This document shows, one piece after another, positions 11,679 to 23,350 of a DNA stretch of 64,000 nucleotides. A program made the position numbers and the translations under genes. The DNA lies in the NCBI GenBank assembly GCA_026545225.1, contig CM048851.1, positions 32,487,956-32,551,955 of the forward strand, in the 5' to 3' direction. This DNA comes from Cornus controversa (lineage: Eukaryota; Streptophyta; Magnoliopsida; Cornales; Cornaceae). Each line of letters starts with the position of its first letter. Within the stretch, counting starts at the first letter, position 1. Under the pieces are notes generated by a model that was not told the DNA's origin, did not search any database, and was given only the letters and a program-made list of their open reading frames with translations.

Positions 11679-12840
11679 TCTCGCCCTTTGTTCATATGTC
11701 TTTCGATGTGCTGAGAACGTAATGCTCGGCTTCCTTGATGGCACAAACTTAATAGTACTATTTTTACACTTTCCAAAGTTTTTATTTTTTCATTTTTTTA
11801 ATTTAAATTTTCTCAAATTTTAAACAAATTTCTGCAATACGGATGTCACAGTTGCACCATGCTCATTGACATTGTCAAGGCTTGTGAATTTTGATGACAG
11901 TACACTGATCCTTTGTGGTCTATTTCACAATTATGTAGTTCTTAAAATTGTTGGTAAACCAACTTGGCGTGATATGAAAGTAAATGTGTTTCTAATGAAT
12001 ACATAAAAGATAACTGATTTAAAATTTTAATCAGCAATTCAATTACTTGTAGCACTAGCTACTAGTTTACATTTAGAAATGTCCACTATTGCGTTGTTGC
12101 TAGCATTTGGTATTGAGCAAGATGGCCTTGAATATGCATAAATATTCATGCTGCCAATTGGACCTTATGTGTTAAATGCTTTATTATGCATTACATGGTC
12201 TGAGAGGGGCGTGGGTTGATTGATATGCACAAATCCATGCATTTGTTTGCCATGTTTGAATGGACATGAACTTCTCAGAACATTTTAATTTGATAATGGA
12301 ATATTTCTTCATTTCAAGTGATCAAAAACTCGGATGCAAATGAGTCGAGTTCAGTTATTACTCCCGTGCATCAAAACTCTTTCCTTTTCAGGGAATGCTC
12401 TAGGAGATTTTTCATATGAACTGATGGGAACGTATGAACGTTTATTATGATAATCAAATTTCACATAAAAAGCAAATACTATGGCTCACAAAAAGTTTTG
12501 GAAATTAAGGTCATAAATATACCAAAGGTATAGTAGCTGCTGATGCATATCTTTCACTTTAGAGTCTATACACGATTGTATTATGGTGACATCCACTTTA
12601 GAAATCATCCAAGTATTTTGGTTTTCTTTTTGAATTTTAGGATCTTCCAATGATAAGTGAAATTAAAAGAATTAAAATTCAAAAATTGCTTTAGAAAAAT
12701 ACATCATTTTTTAGTGTTAGAAAAAAAAAAAAAAGGCGTGTACAATTTTTTAAAAGTCATTACAATGACGATTATTAATCTAAAAATTAATCATATATAA
12801 AAGATTAAAGTAAATTTTAAAACAAAATTAAAAACATTCA
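11679..12840 (+). other. Non-coding right part of the Harbinger cargo
   Basis: No ORF with family features. The first part may be the captured 3' UTR and downstream DNA of the ATP-citrate lyase A gene. A poly-A run of about 15 lies near 12721-12735. Confidence 0.4.
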
Positions 12841-13092
12841 TTACCAAACATGTTTTTTATTTTTGTTACCAAAATTTTGGCAACATTTAGAGTTACCAAA
12901 CATGTTTTCACTGTTTTGCTTTCAAAAATTTTGCAACAATTTGATGTTACCAAACATGTTTTCATGTTTTTGTTTTCGAATTTCAAACAACAAATTTTAC
13001 GTTACCAAACACGTTTCCAATCACTATTAAAAACACAACACAACAAAAACATTGTTTCTGTTTTGGATAAAATCAAAAGCATAAAACGTTTT
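12841..13092 (+). repeat. Right subterminal GTTACCAAACATG repeat array
   Basis: Units starting TTACCAAACATGTTTT recur near 12841, 12893 and 12947, with a diverged TTACCAAACACGTTTCC near 13002. The period is about 53-55 bp. A last TTACCAAACGG is part of the terminal repeat itself. The inverse word (GTTTGGTAACATATG) lies near the left end at 1809. The array is well suited as a protein-binding site for transposition. Confidence 0.75.
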
Positions 13093-13110
13093 CGGTTACC
13101 AAACGGCCCC
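13093..13110 (-). repeat. Right terminal inverted repeat of the Harbinger element
   Basis: On the minus strand it reads GGGGCCGTTTGGTAACCG. It is followed on the plus strand by the TTA target duplication at 13111-13113. Confidence 0.85.
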
Positions 13111-13197
13111 TTAGAGAGGCGTGTAAATTAAACAAGGAAATAAAAGGTCCGATTATATTACAAATTTATAAATTTACAAATTCACCCTTTTAAATAT

Positions 13198-13841
13198 GGG
13201 ATAATTACATTTACCTCCCTTCTAATTTGGTTTTATAACACTTACCTCTCCTGTGTTTTGGAATATAACACTTACCCCCTCTAGTTTGCACATTGGTAAC
13301 AAATACCCCCTTTTGTCAATCAAACTAACGGTTATTGCTAATATCATCAAAATTTAATCTTAAAAGGACAATTATACACTCAAAAATGTTGCAACTGAAG
13401 TTAGCGGGTCTCGATTTCAATGACAGCTCCGACATTGGGATAGTAGTAGCTAGTGGTTTGGTCGGAGCTGGGTCTTCTCAGCAATGGGATGGCATTGGGA
13501 TGGTAGTGGCTAGTGGTTTGGCTAGAGCTGGGTCTTCTCGGCAGTGGTTTCAATGGTGATTGTTGATGGTGCAGGTGGTGGGTGCTGACTCTTCTGGAGG
13601 TGATGTTGCTATGGTTGAAGGTCCGAAGTGGGTCTGCTCAAAATGGTGGCTCATAGTGGGGTATAATTGTCTTTTTAAGATTAAATTTTGATGATATTAG
13701 CAATAACCGTTAGTTTGATTGACAAAAGGGGGTATTTGTTACCAATGTGCAAACTAGAAGGGGGTAAGTGTTATATTCCAAAACACAGGGGAGGTAAGTG
13801 TTATAAAACCAAACTAAAAGGGAGGTAAGTGTAATTATCCC
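13198..13841. mobile_element. MULE-type MITE with long inverted arms and perfect 9-bp duplication
   Basis: Arms of about 180 bp (13198-13376 and 13657-13841) are near-perfect inverted copies: gggataattacatttacctc at the left, gaggtaagtgtaattatccc at the right. The 9-bp word tttaaatat lies directly outside both ends (13189-13197 and 13842-13850), the length expected for Mutator-like elements. The middle carries no transposase, so it is non-autonomous. It sits about 85 bp from the Harbinger right end. Confidence 0.85.
13433..13548. repeat. 60-bp tandem duplication inside the MULE-type MITE
   Basis: The unit starting cattgggatagtag at 13433 recurs at 13493 (cattgggatggtag) with a few substitutions. 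The GC-richer middle of the MITE (13377-13656) may be captured DNA; I cannot name a source. Confidence 0.7.
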
Positions 13842-14230
13842 TTTAAATATAACCCTTAAAAATCCTACCCTAATCTCCACAACTCAATCGTTCAGATCAA
13901 CCATTTCCCTTTAGTCGTACACCCTTACCCATCACCCTCACTGTCAGTCTCGCCAATTACCGTAAGCTTTCTCGACCACTGTTGCTGACCAGTGAGTTTT
14001 TTAACTTGATTGTGGAAGTGCAAACCTTCAAGAGATTTAAATGATGATTATAAATCCAGTGTAATCAAATATGTGGTAGTTTTTTAAACTCACAAACGAC
14101 GTTAACGGTCTTAACGACAAGAGTGTGCTTATCCACTTTTAAAATTACAGCATTTATTTATTAAAAAAATTATATGAAAATTTTATTGTAAAATTGTTTT
14201 TATAGATCTAGAGTGAAAGAGATGGGGGTA

Positions 14231-14232
<2 letters not shown>

Positions 14233-14269
<37 letters not shown>

Positions 14270-14290
14270 AGAGAGAGAGAGAGAGAGAGG
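14233..14290. repeat. (TA)n followed by (GA)n microsatellite
   Basis: About 17 TA units run into about 11 GA units. Confidence 0.9.
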
Positions 14291-14904
14291 GGATAGATAG
14301 AGAAAGTAGTTCATTTACGCCAACTGATTCGTCGTTATTATTTAGTATAGATTTGAGGCCCGCGTTGTGGTCTATTATTAGTATAGATTTGACAAGACTA
14401 GAATGCCAGTATTTATTTGTCGTGACATAGTTGTGGAAACCAACTCCATGAGTATCCTCACACACACACACACACACGTACACACACACAAACGGAGAGA
14501 TGTCAGAGAAGCCTCACGCAGTTTGTATACCATGCCCGCTTCAAGGCCACGTAACTCCCATGCTAAAATTAGCAAAACTCCTCCATTTCAAAGGCTAGAG
14601 CAAGAAACAATTTTAGAAAGAGAGAATCTCGTTGAGAGAAAGACTAAGTGCACGTGGGTTAGAAAACTAAAAAGGAGAATTTTTGTCACTCAGAGAGTAA
14701 TTTTGGATTTTAAAAAGTCTGACATCATGCACAGCTATTTTATGCAAGGAGAGATATCAAAATTTAAAATTATAGGAATTTATATACGTATGTCAAATAG
14801 GAGATATTTTTTGCACATTTTTTATATAGTTGGAGAGTTTTTTGCACTTTACTATTTTTTTAATAATATATAAATATTATATATAATAGCATTAGAAAAT
14901 ATAT

Positions 14905-15095
14905 TTATAACATATTATATATTATATAATATCAGATCGCACTATTATTGTACCAAATCAACTATAATTTATTTTTTCTTTGTTTAGTTAATGAGTTATT
15001 GGATTCGAATCACTAACAAATTATTAAATTAAATGTTCTAATTCATATTTGAATTATTGAATCAAATTTAGATCAAAATCCAATCCATTAATAGA
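14905..15095. repeat. Copy of a dispersed AT-rich repeat (also at 37660-37850)
   Basis: Phrases such as accaaatc-aactataattta, tttagttaatgagttattgg and ccaatccattaatag line up in the same order with 37660-37850. An apparent third partial copy lies at 37387-37500. No ends or duplication could be set. Confidence 0.55.
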
Positions 15096-15329
15096 TCTAA
15101 TTTTATCCAAGATTTTATAATTTGACAAATATTTTCTATTGAATTTCTTTATAGCCAATAGTTTTCTAATTTCTTAATTCCTCTTGTCCAATGCAGAATT
15201 TAATGTATCAATTTACAATGTGATTAATCAAAGATTTTTCATTCATCTCATTCCGTCTTTCTCATATAAAAAGTGCTAAATTATTCAAACTTGTTCTATT
15301 AAAAATGAGTTATGATCTAAAAAACATGG

Positions 15330-15333
<4 letters not shown>

Positions 15334-15369
<36 letters not shown>
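15334..15369. repeat. (AT)n microsatellite
   Basis: About 18 AT units. Confidence 0.9.
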
Positions 15370-15372
<3 letters not shown>

Positions 15373-17294
15373 ACAATATAGATACCACAATATATGAAAA
15401 AAAACTTAAAAAAACATAATATGGGTACGGCAAGATACAACAATATAGAAATAATAAATTAAATTTTTATATATACACAAAAATTATTTTATGTTATACA
15501 TATTGTTATTAATATTTATTTATAAACTATTATGGTTAACGAACAAAATAAGAATTAAGAGTCATATTGCATAACTTGTATGATAAATTTTGTACTAAAT
15601 CGTGATATATATCTCAATACTTCTTTTTTTAGAAAAAAAATTTAACTTTTCTTAATAATTATACAATGAAATTATTGTTGGGAAAACTACATTTCAATAT
15701 TCAATTTTAAAACTTGTTAAAAGTGTGTCAAGAAAAGTATCTAAGAAACATCGGATACGTAGTCCAACTATCTGTCGAATACGTGTTAGAACTAATAATA
15801 TATATTTTAAAATTATAAATACATTTAGAAAGTATCAAACACGTATGTGTGAGTATTTCACGATGCGGATACATCACTCTTGTAGAAACATCCGTACTTC
15901 CTACACTATGATACATTGAACAACATCGATGCTCTCGAGAGTGTTAGGTGTTGCCGTCTTTAGAGTTTTTTTTTTATATATTAAAAATGGAGTGATGAAA
16001 ATGGGCATGAACTGAAGTGGAGCTGACAGTATTCTGTGAGCAGTGTCAAATGGCGAGAGGATGCATTTGGATTCAACATTTGATTGAGAGGATGCATTTG
16101 GATTCGACATCTGATTGTTTGGGGTGACCACTTATGAGATCAAATTAGGCATTAATCCTGATTTGATTCGTGGTATATTAATTGATGAAAATAAAATCCG
16201 ATCCAATCTGTGGTAAGAGTTAATCCGATTCGATTTGTGAAACATCATATTGGACTTGTTGTAAATAGTCCAGTATTATTATTTTTTAACAAAAGCCCAA
16301 TATTTATTTTTTAACCTATGACCCAATCTATAATTTAGAATGATAATTTAATATAACCAATTTCAAATTCTTAGCCACCGCGAAAATAAAAACTAAAATG
16401 ATCATTAACCAATAACATTATTTATTAGAATGTCAAACTAGTGAACAAAATAATGATATATTTTAATGAATCGGATCAAATTCACAAATAGAATCAAATT
16501 TCTAAGAACCTAATCTATAATCCGATTCATGAAATACTAAATCTTATCTTATAAATTCGCCATTAAATTTTATCTGTACAGATGGAACTGGACGGGATTG
16601 ATGAATTAATTGAAATGCACTGCCCTGATTGTGATATTATAATATTGATGGGTCAGACCGTGACATTAGCAATTAATGCTTGGACGGTTTTCTTATACAG
16701 TTGGACGTTTTAGAAAAGTTAGAAAATCTTATCAGTTCTCTAACCTGATTTTGTAAATCTAAATAAACTCTCTACTGATTTTGCAAATCTACGTAATCTT
16801 AGGGACAATAATGATATCTTATAAAGGTGGCTTTCCAGTTTCCACATTTTGTTACTTAAAAAAATAATTAGCCCTACACGTCTTCTTCTTTTTTTTCGAT
16901 TCCTTCCGGGTGGGGCAAATATCTTAATCAAGATTTGCACATCAAGCTTGCTGCTCCATCTTTGATGTGTTATATATATATATATATATACACACACACA
17001 TAAAAGAAAAAATATCATACTGCTGCTTTTATTTTTAAATGAAAAAAAAAAAGTCGTTCTTAATAAGCATTCTCACAGTCAACAATTATCTAAAAAATAT
17101 TCAGGATAATTGTGTTATTTTGATACCAAAAAAGAAAAAGGTCAAATTGAATATCAGAGTAATTTTGTGGGTTACAATATCAAATTCTTTGGATGCAGAA
17201 CAATGTAACCCTACACAAAAATTATTATATCAATTTTATTATATTTTATAAAATATATACTAAGAGAAATTAAATAGGAATTGTAATTTGAGAG

Positions 17295-17775
17295 TAGGGA
17301 TGTCAATGGGCTGGTCCGGGATAGGGCATTCCTTTTCCAAACATGCCCACAAATAAAAAGAATTTCAAACGACCCGTCCTGCTCCGCTTCACATTGAAGT
17401 TGGGGTGGGTTCGGGTGCCCCAATATACATACTTTTGAAGAAAAACAATTCAAAATTTTGAAAAACTGAAGATAAATTTTATAAAAACAAAAAGTAGTAT
17501 AGTTAAGTATTTAACCATCATTATAACAAAGGTGTTAAATTTTAAAATTATCATAAGGAATAAAGAACAAAAAATTATAGCTAATAAAAGAATATTTATA
17601 TATATATTTATTTTACTTGGAATAGGTTCGGAACTTGACAGGTTTTAAACTCTTTTTTTAAATTTGTTCCTAAATCTATTAGAATGATCTCAAATTCATT
17701 CCTACAAAGACGAAATAGAGTGGGGGGCAGAATGAAGTAAGAATCCCACAATACGGGGTTAAATTAACATCCATA
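17295..17775. mobile_element. hAT-type MITE, 481 bp
   Basis: The left end tagggatgtcaatgggctgg resembles the common plant hAT end TAGGGATGNCAA. The right end, read inverted, is tatggatgttaatttaaccc. The flanking 8-bp words tttgagag (17287-17294) and tttaagag (17776-17783) match at 7 of 8, the duplication length of hAT elements. No transposase inside. Confidence 0.75.
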
Positions 17776-17783
17776 TTTAAGAG

Positions 17784-18699
17784 AGACAGAAGAAAATAAA
17801 ATGTAGCGAGATTAGTACGGCCGACACCGATTCTACTTGGGTTGACTAGAAACAAAAAAAGTTGTGGGCTTACGACTCGTTCTGCGTGGAATCGGGCACT
17901 GTCATTTTTTCTTGTAAAAAATAAAAATTAAAGAATGTTTAAGGAAACAAAAAGTAAAGCTTAAAGAATCTCCTCTCTAAAAGCCTGGCCAAAACTGTAA
18001 GAAGCCACACTTTATAGAAGAAGAAAAAAACCAAAAAAAGAAAAAGGAAAAAAAAAAGAAGCCCAGTTAGTTGTCGAAGCCTTGCATGCTGGGGTAAAAA
18101 AGGGAAGTCCTTACTCCTTAGCATGGGCAGAAAGTCTATGGGTCCAATTTACTGAATTTTTTTTTTTTTTTTTGAACTTAAATAACAATAGATATATTTT
18201 GTGATTAGCACATGTTTGGTATAATAGGAGGGGAGGGGGAAAGAGAGAGCGAGAAAGGATAAGAATAGTTATGAGCAAAAAAAGAAAGAGAGAATAATGT
18301 AAAACAAAAGAAAAATAGTATTAATGTTAAATCATGTTTGGAAAAGACAGTGGAGTGAAAAGAAAGAAAATGATGTTTTATTTTGTGAGTGATAAAGGTG
18401 AAGTTGTAGTTCATTTGTTATTATAAAATAGGGACAAAACAGGTAATTACTATCTCACTTGACAATTTTTCCGTTTATTTTTTTTATGTGGAACATGTTC
18501 ACAAAAATGTGGAGGCATTGGAATAAAATTAATGAGCTGTCAAGGGAAAAACCCAGATAAAATTTCAAAAGAACAACTACCAATAGGCCAATTGATCAAA
18601 CTATGATATGCACACTCCACAATAAATAACAACTCCCAAATGTCAAGGTGCATTATTAAAAAATAACTAACCACTTTATTAGACTTTGGTTAACAATCT
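17784..18699. other. Gene-free stretch with purine-rich tracts
   Basis: No gene supported. Poly-T/A tracts (18150-18172) and an AG-rich block (18228-18300) occur. The AG-rich block starts after a gtttggtataatagg phrase and may be one end of a Tourist-like MITE whose partner I could not find. Confidence 0.35.
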
Positions 18700-20030
18700 C
18701 AAAAAAAAAATTCAATTTGAAGTCAATATGCGAAGGAAATTTTCAAATTGGTGTCCAAAGATGTCCGGTGTATTTCAATTTGGAGTCAATATGCAAAGGA
18801 AATTTTCAAAATGGTGCTCAAAGATGTCCAATGTTTTTCAAATTTGACTTTTGTACTTAACATCCTTTTTGACACAATGGAAGAATTATTTCTAATGAAA
18901 TGTTTCTTTAAAGACCTAATTATTTGTTGTGCATGTTCAACACACTCCCTAGGATGATGTGGCATCTTAAGTTCAGATGGTGTAGAATTAGACACATCTT
19001 CAGATGCAACATGGAAAACTTCTTTTGCCAGGATTTTGTTAACACAAGGTTGATTAGAAGGCATATGTAGTGTTTTAGAACCCTATATTGATAGGTCCAT
19101 AGGATTTTGCATGATCATTTTATTATAGTACTTGAAACTATAGTGATTATTTGTGATGTGGTGAGTTACATTTAAAGCATGGATCTAAGGGTAACCAAGT
19201 GGTACGTAGTAGTCAAGGGTAAAATATCACACCAAATCTCATCGAAGTATTCACCCATTTAAATAGAAACTAAACACCTTTCCCTCACAGACAAGAAAGT
19301 TTCATCAACCCAAACCATCCTATATGGTTGTGGGTGAGATTCAAGATTTAGTTTCATTCTTGCAATACCCGATTTTGACACTGCATTTATTAACCTATTT
19401 CCATTGATAATGATCTTGATTACTTTTTTTTTCACATTTGAGAAATGTGTGAAAAATGTTGGTGCGTGTCCAATTATCTTTTTTCATGAAGGCATGTGAC
19501 ATTAAATCATTATAGCAAGTCTCATGTCCATTTGATTTTTTATATAGTCAAGGAATGGTCCAATCTTATTTACGTCATCTAAATCCTTAGGTAGATATCT
19601 ATGTTCAGAAGAACTTGACATGGTTGGACAACTAGAGGGCTAAAAGGTGTATGATTATTCCTGCGATCATCCATATGCAATTGTTCAAACTCATTTAAGT
19701 CCTCAAAGTCTTCGTGTGGAAACGTATGACTTGTGACTCGATGGTGAACATGTGATAGAGACTGTATAGAATGTGAAACTCGGCTCTATCTAAAGTAGGT
19801 TTGTCTCATGTAAAGGTCTCAAAATGGCCGACCTTAGGCTAACAAAAATGTTACAATAGTGATATGCAGACTCGTCATAATAATAACCGTATGCGTTTCT
19901 AGTGTTCAACATAAACCTTGAGAGACAAATGTTTCACTATGTTGTAAGCTAAGTCATGGGTGGTCATAGTGGTCTCAAAGGAAAAGTACAATCATGAGTA
20001 TAGTTAAGGACAAAATGTCAATATATGATT
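18700..20030 (-). mobile_element. Decayed Ty3/gypsy remnant (gag-protease region)
   Basis: On the minus strand, about 19480 down to 19200, broken frames read IIINGNRLINAVSKSGIARM, LNLESHPQPYRM, WVDETFLSVRERCLVSI and MGEYFDEIWCDILP. This order matches the plant Ty3/gypsy retropepsin: IIDGGS...NVVS...L, HP.PYK..W, CLVSFSIG.Y.DE..CDV.PM. The catalytic Asp-Gly is replaced by Asn-Gly, and stops and a frame change interrupt it. Upstream on the minus strand (about 19660) HMDDRRNNHTPF resembles the gag C-terminal linker. No reverse transcriptase or LTRs were found, so it is a fragment. Confidence 0.65.
18713..18838. repeat. Tandem duplication of about 63 bp
   Basis: The phrase gtcaatatgcgaaggaaatt near 18724 recurs with small changes near 18786, followed in both cases by a tcaaagatgtcc-type block. 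Confidence 0.75.
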
Positions 20031-21047
20031 CAAATTTATTCAATTAACTCAAAATTATAAATTAACACAATGCACAGTAAAGAAATTGAATGCAATGGAA
20101 GTGATTATGCCAAATGCATGCATTGGGTTACAATTGTTTAGGTGCTAATTCAAGAGGAAATAGTGAGAGCCAAAAGAGAATTTCGTTTTCATAAGTAAAA
20201 ATAAAAATAAAAATAGTGATAGCAAGACAAAATATAATAAACAACGAAAAGAAATAAAGGTGCAATGAAAGCAAATAATGGGTTTAACGAAGGATTTCAA
20301 ACAAATAAAAGTATTAATTTCAAATCTCAAATGAAGTACATGTACCTTTACTGAAGTCCAGCGTAGATAACTGAACAAAGAAGGCTTCAAAAGCTGAAGT
20401 AGGTCAATCACATTTTGAAATAATTTTCTAAATTTGTTTTTCCTATTACTAAACACTGTTGAAGAAGTTCCGGAAAGATTCTCCTTTGTTCTGGTTCTGA
20501 AACTGGGCTGTTTGGAGTGAACTTGGGCTGGGCCAAGAAAAAGAATCAGTCTAGATCCAAAGCTAGCCCGCTTTTTTTAGCTTATCGCTTTGTTGGTCGG
20601 GTTAATTTTGGGTATATAAAACAAGAGCCCAACTAATTGCCTTTACAAATCGATGGCGAAGAAGACGCAGGATTTATATATATATTTGGCATTAAATGAT
20701 GCTTATTTGTCTGATCTTTTATCAATTTGTGAAGCAATATTTTATTTTTTTTGGCGTGACAACTCCCTTAGATGGTAATGCAAGTTGGTGCAGTAGCATC
20801 CCTCTTGTCTTTGAATTTGGTAGTGTCAATTGATGATCGATAGATACATGATGGAGTTTACATACATGGGGCTCCGATACTAAACTTGATGGCAGCCCAA
20901 TTCTTTAATGTGGTCTTCTAAGTAAAAAAAATTGTGGGCCAAGCTAGGCGGAAACTTAGCCGACTTTAATAAGCAACACCGTTAGGCTTTAGCCCACATT
21001 GCTAATACTATTACAAATGGCCCACCTCAATGTATGCTCATACACCT
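20031..21047. other. Gene-free stretch
   Basis: No coding region supported. The 103-residue minus-strand ORF at 20145-20456 has no family features and sits in AT-rich DNA. GGGCTGGGCC and AGCCCA phrases near 20510-20640 resemble short plant repeat debris. Confidence 0.35.
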
Positions 21048-21050
21048 TTA

Positions 21051-21480
21051 GGCTCCGTTTGTATATACACAATAAAAAAAAAAAAGATAACATTAATAAT
21101 GAGAGAAAAAAAGAGAAGAAAGGATATCAATAAACTTCATTTATGTTTTGATAAATAAAAAAGAAAAGAAAATAATTGATACTATTCTTATTTAGAAAAG
21201 ATAGGAGAGAGAAAAGATAACGATCAAAATACTATCATATCCTTTTATAGTTATGGAACACGGGTGCAATAACAATTTTCTCTTTTAAGTTATTGAAGAT
21301 AGTTTCGGAATTATTACTTAAACACAACCCTTTCCCTCCCAATCTTCCTAAACATTACCCTTTCCCTCCCAATCTTCCCTTTCCCTCCTTTTCCTTTATT
21401 TTCTTTTAATGAAGACTATCCAAACACAACAAGGCCAATTCTTTCCTTATCCTTTCAAATCCTTCAATTCAAATGGAGCC
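21051..21480. mobile_element. Tourist-like (PIF/Harbinger) MITE, 430 bp
   Basis: The left end GGCTCCGTTTG and the inverted right end GGCTCCATTTG match at 10 of 11. TTA flanks both sides (21048-21050 and 21481-21483). The interior is AT-rich with purine- and pyrimidine-rich halves and no ORF. Confidence 0.78.
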
Positions 21481-21483
21481 TTA

Positions 21484-22328
21484 GGATTTATTAAAGGAAT
21501 GCCTATGATGTCCAGCTAATACAAGACGACATAAATGTTTAAATTAATATATTCTAGTATTTTTTTTCTTTTGGTCATACCAAATATTGCACGCACCTAT
21601 GTTGTCCCTGTGGAAAAATTGTTGTCATGAGAAAATTGAGTAATGTCAATCTAAGTTGTCCATTGAAGGAACAAATATTGAATGCGCCAGACCATTACAG
21701 TCCTATGTGTACAACACGCGCTGTGTGTCACACCACGCGTGTTGTGCACGTAATGTTGTGATGCGTCGGGTGTATCGAATATCTTCTTCCATTAAAGGGA
21801 CAATATGTAGCAACTTTAACAAATTTAGTGTTATATCTGGTCTTTTTTTAACGCCATCAAACTGAAATTTTCAAATAAAAAGGGTTGTAATATAGTGGTA
21901 TTTTTTCATCTTTAAAAAAAAAAACAGTTGGGCCGGACAAAGACTAATAGGTGTGTGAGTTTTCCTGTCCAGGTAATTTTCAGGTGCCTTGGAATATGTG
22001 AGAAGACAATTTCTAACTCTTAGCTGGTATCTTTTAGAAATTGCCAACGTACATATTTAGTGTTAAATGTTATCAAACATGAGACTGATTATAACAAGTC
22101 AGTGATATGAGCTCTCTTAGAGGCTTGAAAAGTCAAAACACTACAAAACCTGTCTAAATCCTTGACCATAATGATAAAAACGAAAAATAGATGAATACAT
22201 TGTTTGACAGTCATTCAATTGATAAATATTTTCTCGTGAGACTAAGATAATCCATCTAGATGTGGGGATATATATATATATATATATATATATGCTAGGC
22301 AGCTGGGGCACATTATAAGGGGACAACC
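21484..22328. other. Downstream flank of the WIP gene
   Basis: No gene seen. The palindromic-looking phrase cgcgctgtgtgtcacaccac lies near 21717. A (TA)n run lies at 22268-22293. The 3' UTR of the minus-strand WIP gene is expected here. Confidence 0.4.
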
Positions 22329-23288
22329 TTAAACAAAAAGGGAATGCATGGTGGCCCCGTGTACCTCAACTCCATCAAGCGAAGGAGGAAAAGGGGCATG
22401 ACCAGAGCCAAATGACCTCATGTGGTCTTTGAGAGACCTCTTGTGCTTGAAGTCGGAACCACAAACACACAGCCAACGCTTGCCACAGTTCTTCTCGTGG
22501 GTTCGCCAGTCGCCTTTCACGGCCAAGCACTTGCCGCACTTGCGACACGCGAACCGCTTTATCCCATGCTTCCTCTTGTAATGTGTTTGCAGTGTTCTGA
22601 AATCTTTCAGCGGCTTCGCTCTCGGGTGTTTTATGTTGTTCTTGCACCCTTCTTCACAGCAGTAGCATGGTATGCCTAACATGGCTCGTGGCTGCGTCCC
22701 CTTCAGTGATTCCGGTCCTTTCCTGTACTGTGACCCATGTCCCCACATGTGCATCTACAAAAATATATATGCATATATGTATGTATGTATGTATGTATAT
22801 ATATCAAAGGAAGGACTAATGGAAAACAAGAACTAATTAATGTGCATATATATATAGTATGTTATACAATGTAATTGCACCTGAAGATTGTTGTAGCGAT
22901 TGAAGGTTTTGTGGCAGACTTGGCAAGAAAAATGTGTGAAGCCGACGAGGATTTGTGCAGGAGTTGGAATCCAGTATTGGGTAGTTGATAGATTTATATT
23001 ATCTGTCATCACACTTGGATTGATGGAGTGATCAACATTGGTGCAATTAGGTAGGCCAATGTGTAAGGCCACGGTGACATCTTCCTTATCTTCATGGCAA
23101 GCTTTAGGGTTTTCCTCCGGTGGTGGTGGCGTTTCGGGTGAGCAAAGCAAGCTTAGCAAGGGAAGGGGTTCAAGAGAAGTTTGGGTTTTATTTGGGAAGA
23201 GATCAAATGGCTTGGTAACATGATGATCAGTATGAACACCTAAAGAAGATGACAAATGACTAAATGGGATAATATCTGAGGGTTTCAT
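22329..23288 (-). CDS. WIP-family C2H2 zinc finger transcription factor (TT1/WIP1-like)
   Basis: A nuclear DNA-binding protein of the plant WIP family. Members act in seed-coat flavonoid development (TT1), transmitting tract and root-tip fate, but which role applies here is unknown. Exon 1 is 23288-22881 and exon 2 is 22754-22329, with donor CAG|GTGCAA and acceptor TTGTAG|ATG, giving 277 residues. The N-terminus (1-100) is variable, with a Pro run ([10 protein letters not shown]) and an LPLLSLL stretch. The signature starts at about 105: [17 protein letters not shown]. Finger 1 (CQVC...HMWGH) spans the intron, as in the family. Then come [16 protein letters not shown], finger 2 ending THYKRKH, finger 3 ([21 protein letters not shown]) and finger 4 ([16 protein letters not shown]...H). 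The start is the first ATG in frame; the open frame extends seven codons upstream only from a GTG. The closest family member appears to be TT1, based on the domain sequence. Confidence 0.93.
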
Positions 23289-23350
23289 GCTGTGAGTGCA
23301 AACAAACACATAGAGTACAAAGGGTGTTGTTTGTGGGATTCAATAGGTTG

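Larger units (their letters stand above)
1728..13110 (+). mobile_element. PIF/Harbinger transposon, 11.4 kb, with captured host exons
   Basis: The left end GGGGGCGTTTGGCAACCG (1728-1745) and the reverse complement of the right end, GGGGCCGTTTGGTAACCG (13093-13110), match at 16 of 18 positions. TTA sits directly outside both ends (1725-1727 and 13111-13113), the target duplication expected of PIF/Harbinger. Inside and co-oriented lie a Myb/SANT-like ORF1 protein, a DDE transposase, a GRF zinc finger gene and exons derived from host genes. The first two are the usual autonomous pair of the superfamily. Neither shows a stop or frameshift under the splice models given here. Subterminal arrays occupy both ends. 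Typical plant elements of this class are about 4-6 kb, so this one is unusually long, mainly because of the 5.4 kb after 7434. An alternative reading, two nested elements sharing outer ends, is less simple. Confidence 0.88.
13851..17286. other. Gene-free repeat-rich stretch
   Basis: No gene supported. It contains microsatellites, a dispersed AT-rich repeat (14905-15095), an arm of the gcactttac MITE family near 14815-14855, a piece of the gtgtcgaa/acacg dispersed family near 15720-15910, and a 25-bp duplication (agaggatgcatttggattc at about 16054 and 16086). At about 16140-16560 loosely inverted phrases (gattcgtgg / ccgattcatg) suggest an old MITE. Confidence 0.4.

Noticed and set aside
14403-14873. 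156-codon plus-strand ORF
   Set aside because: It runs through CA repeats and AT-rich DNA with no recognisable domain.
23289-23309. N-terminal extension of the WIP protein
   Set aside because: The extra seven codons begin with GTG; the first in-frame ATG at 23288 is a better start.
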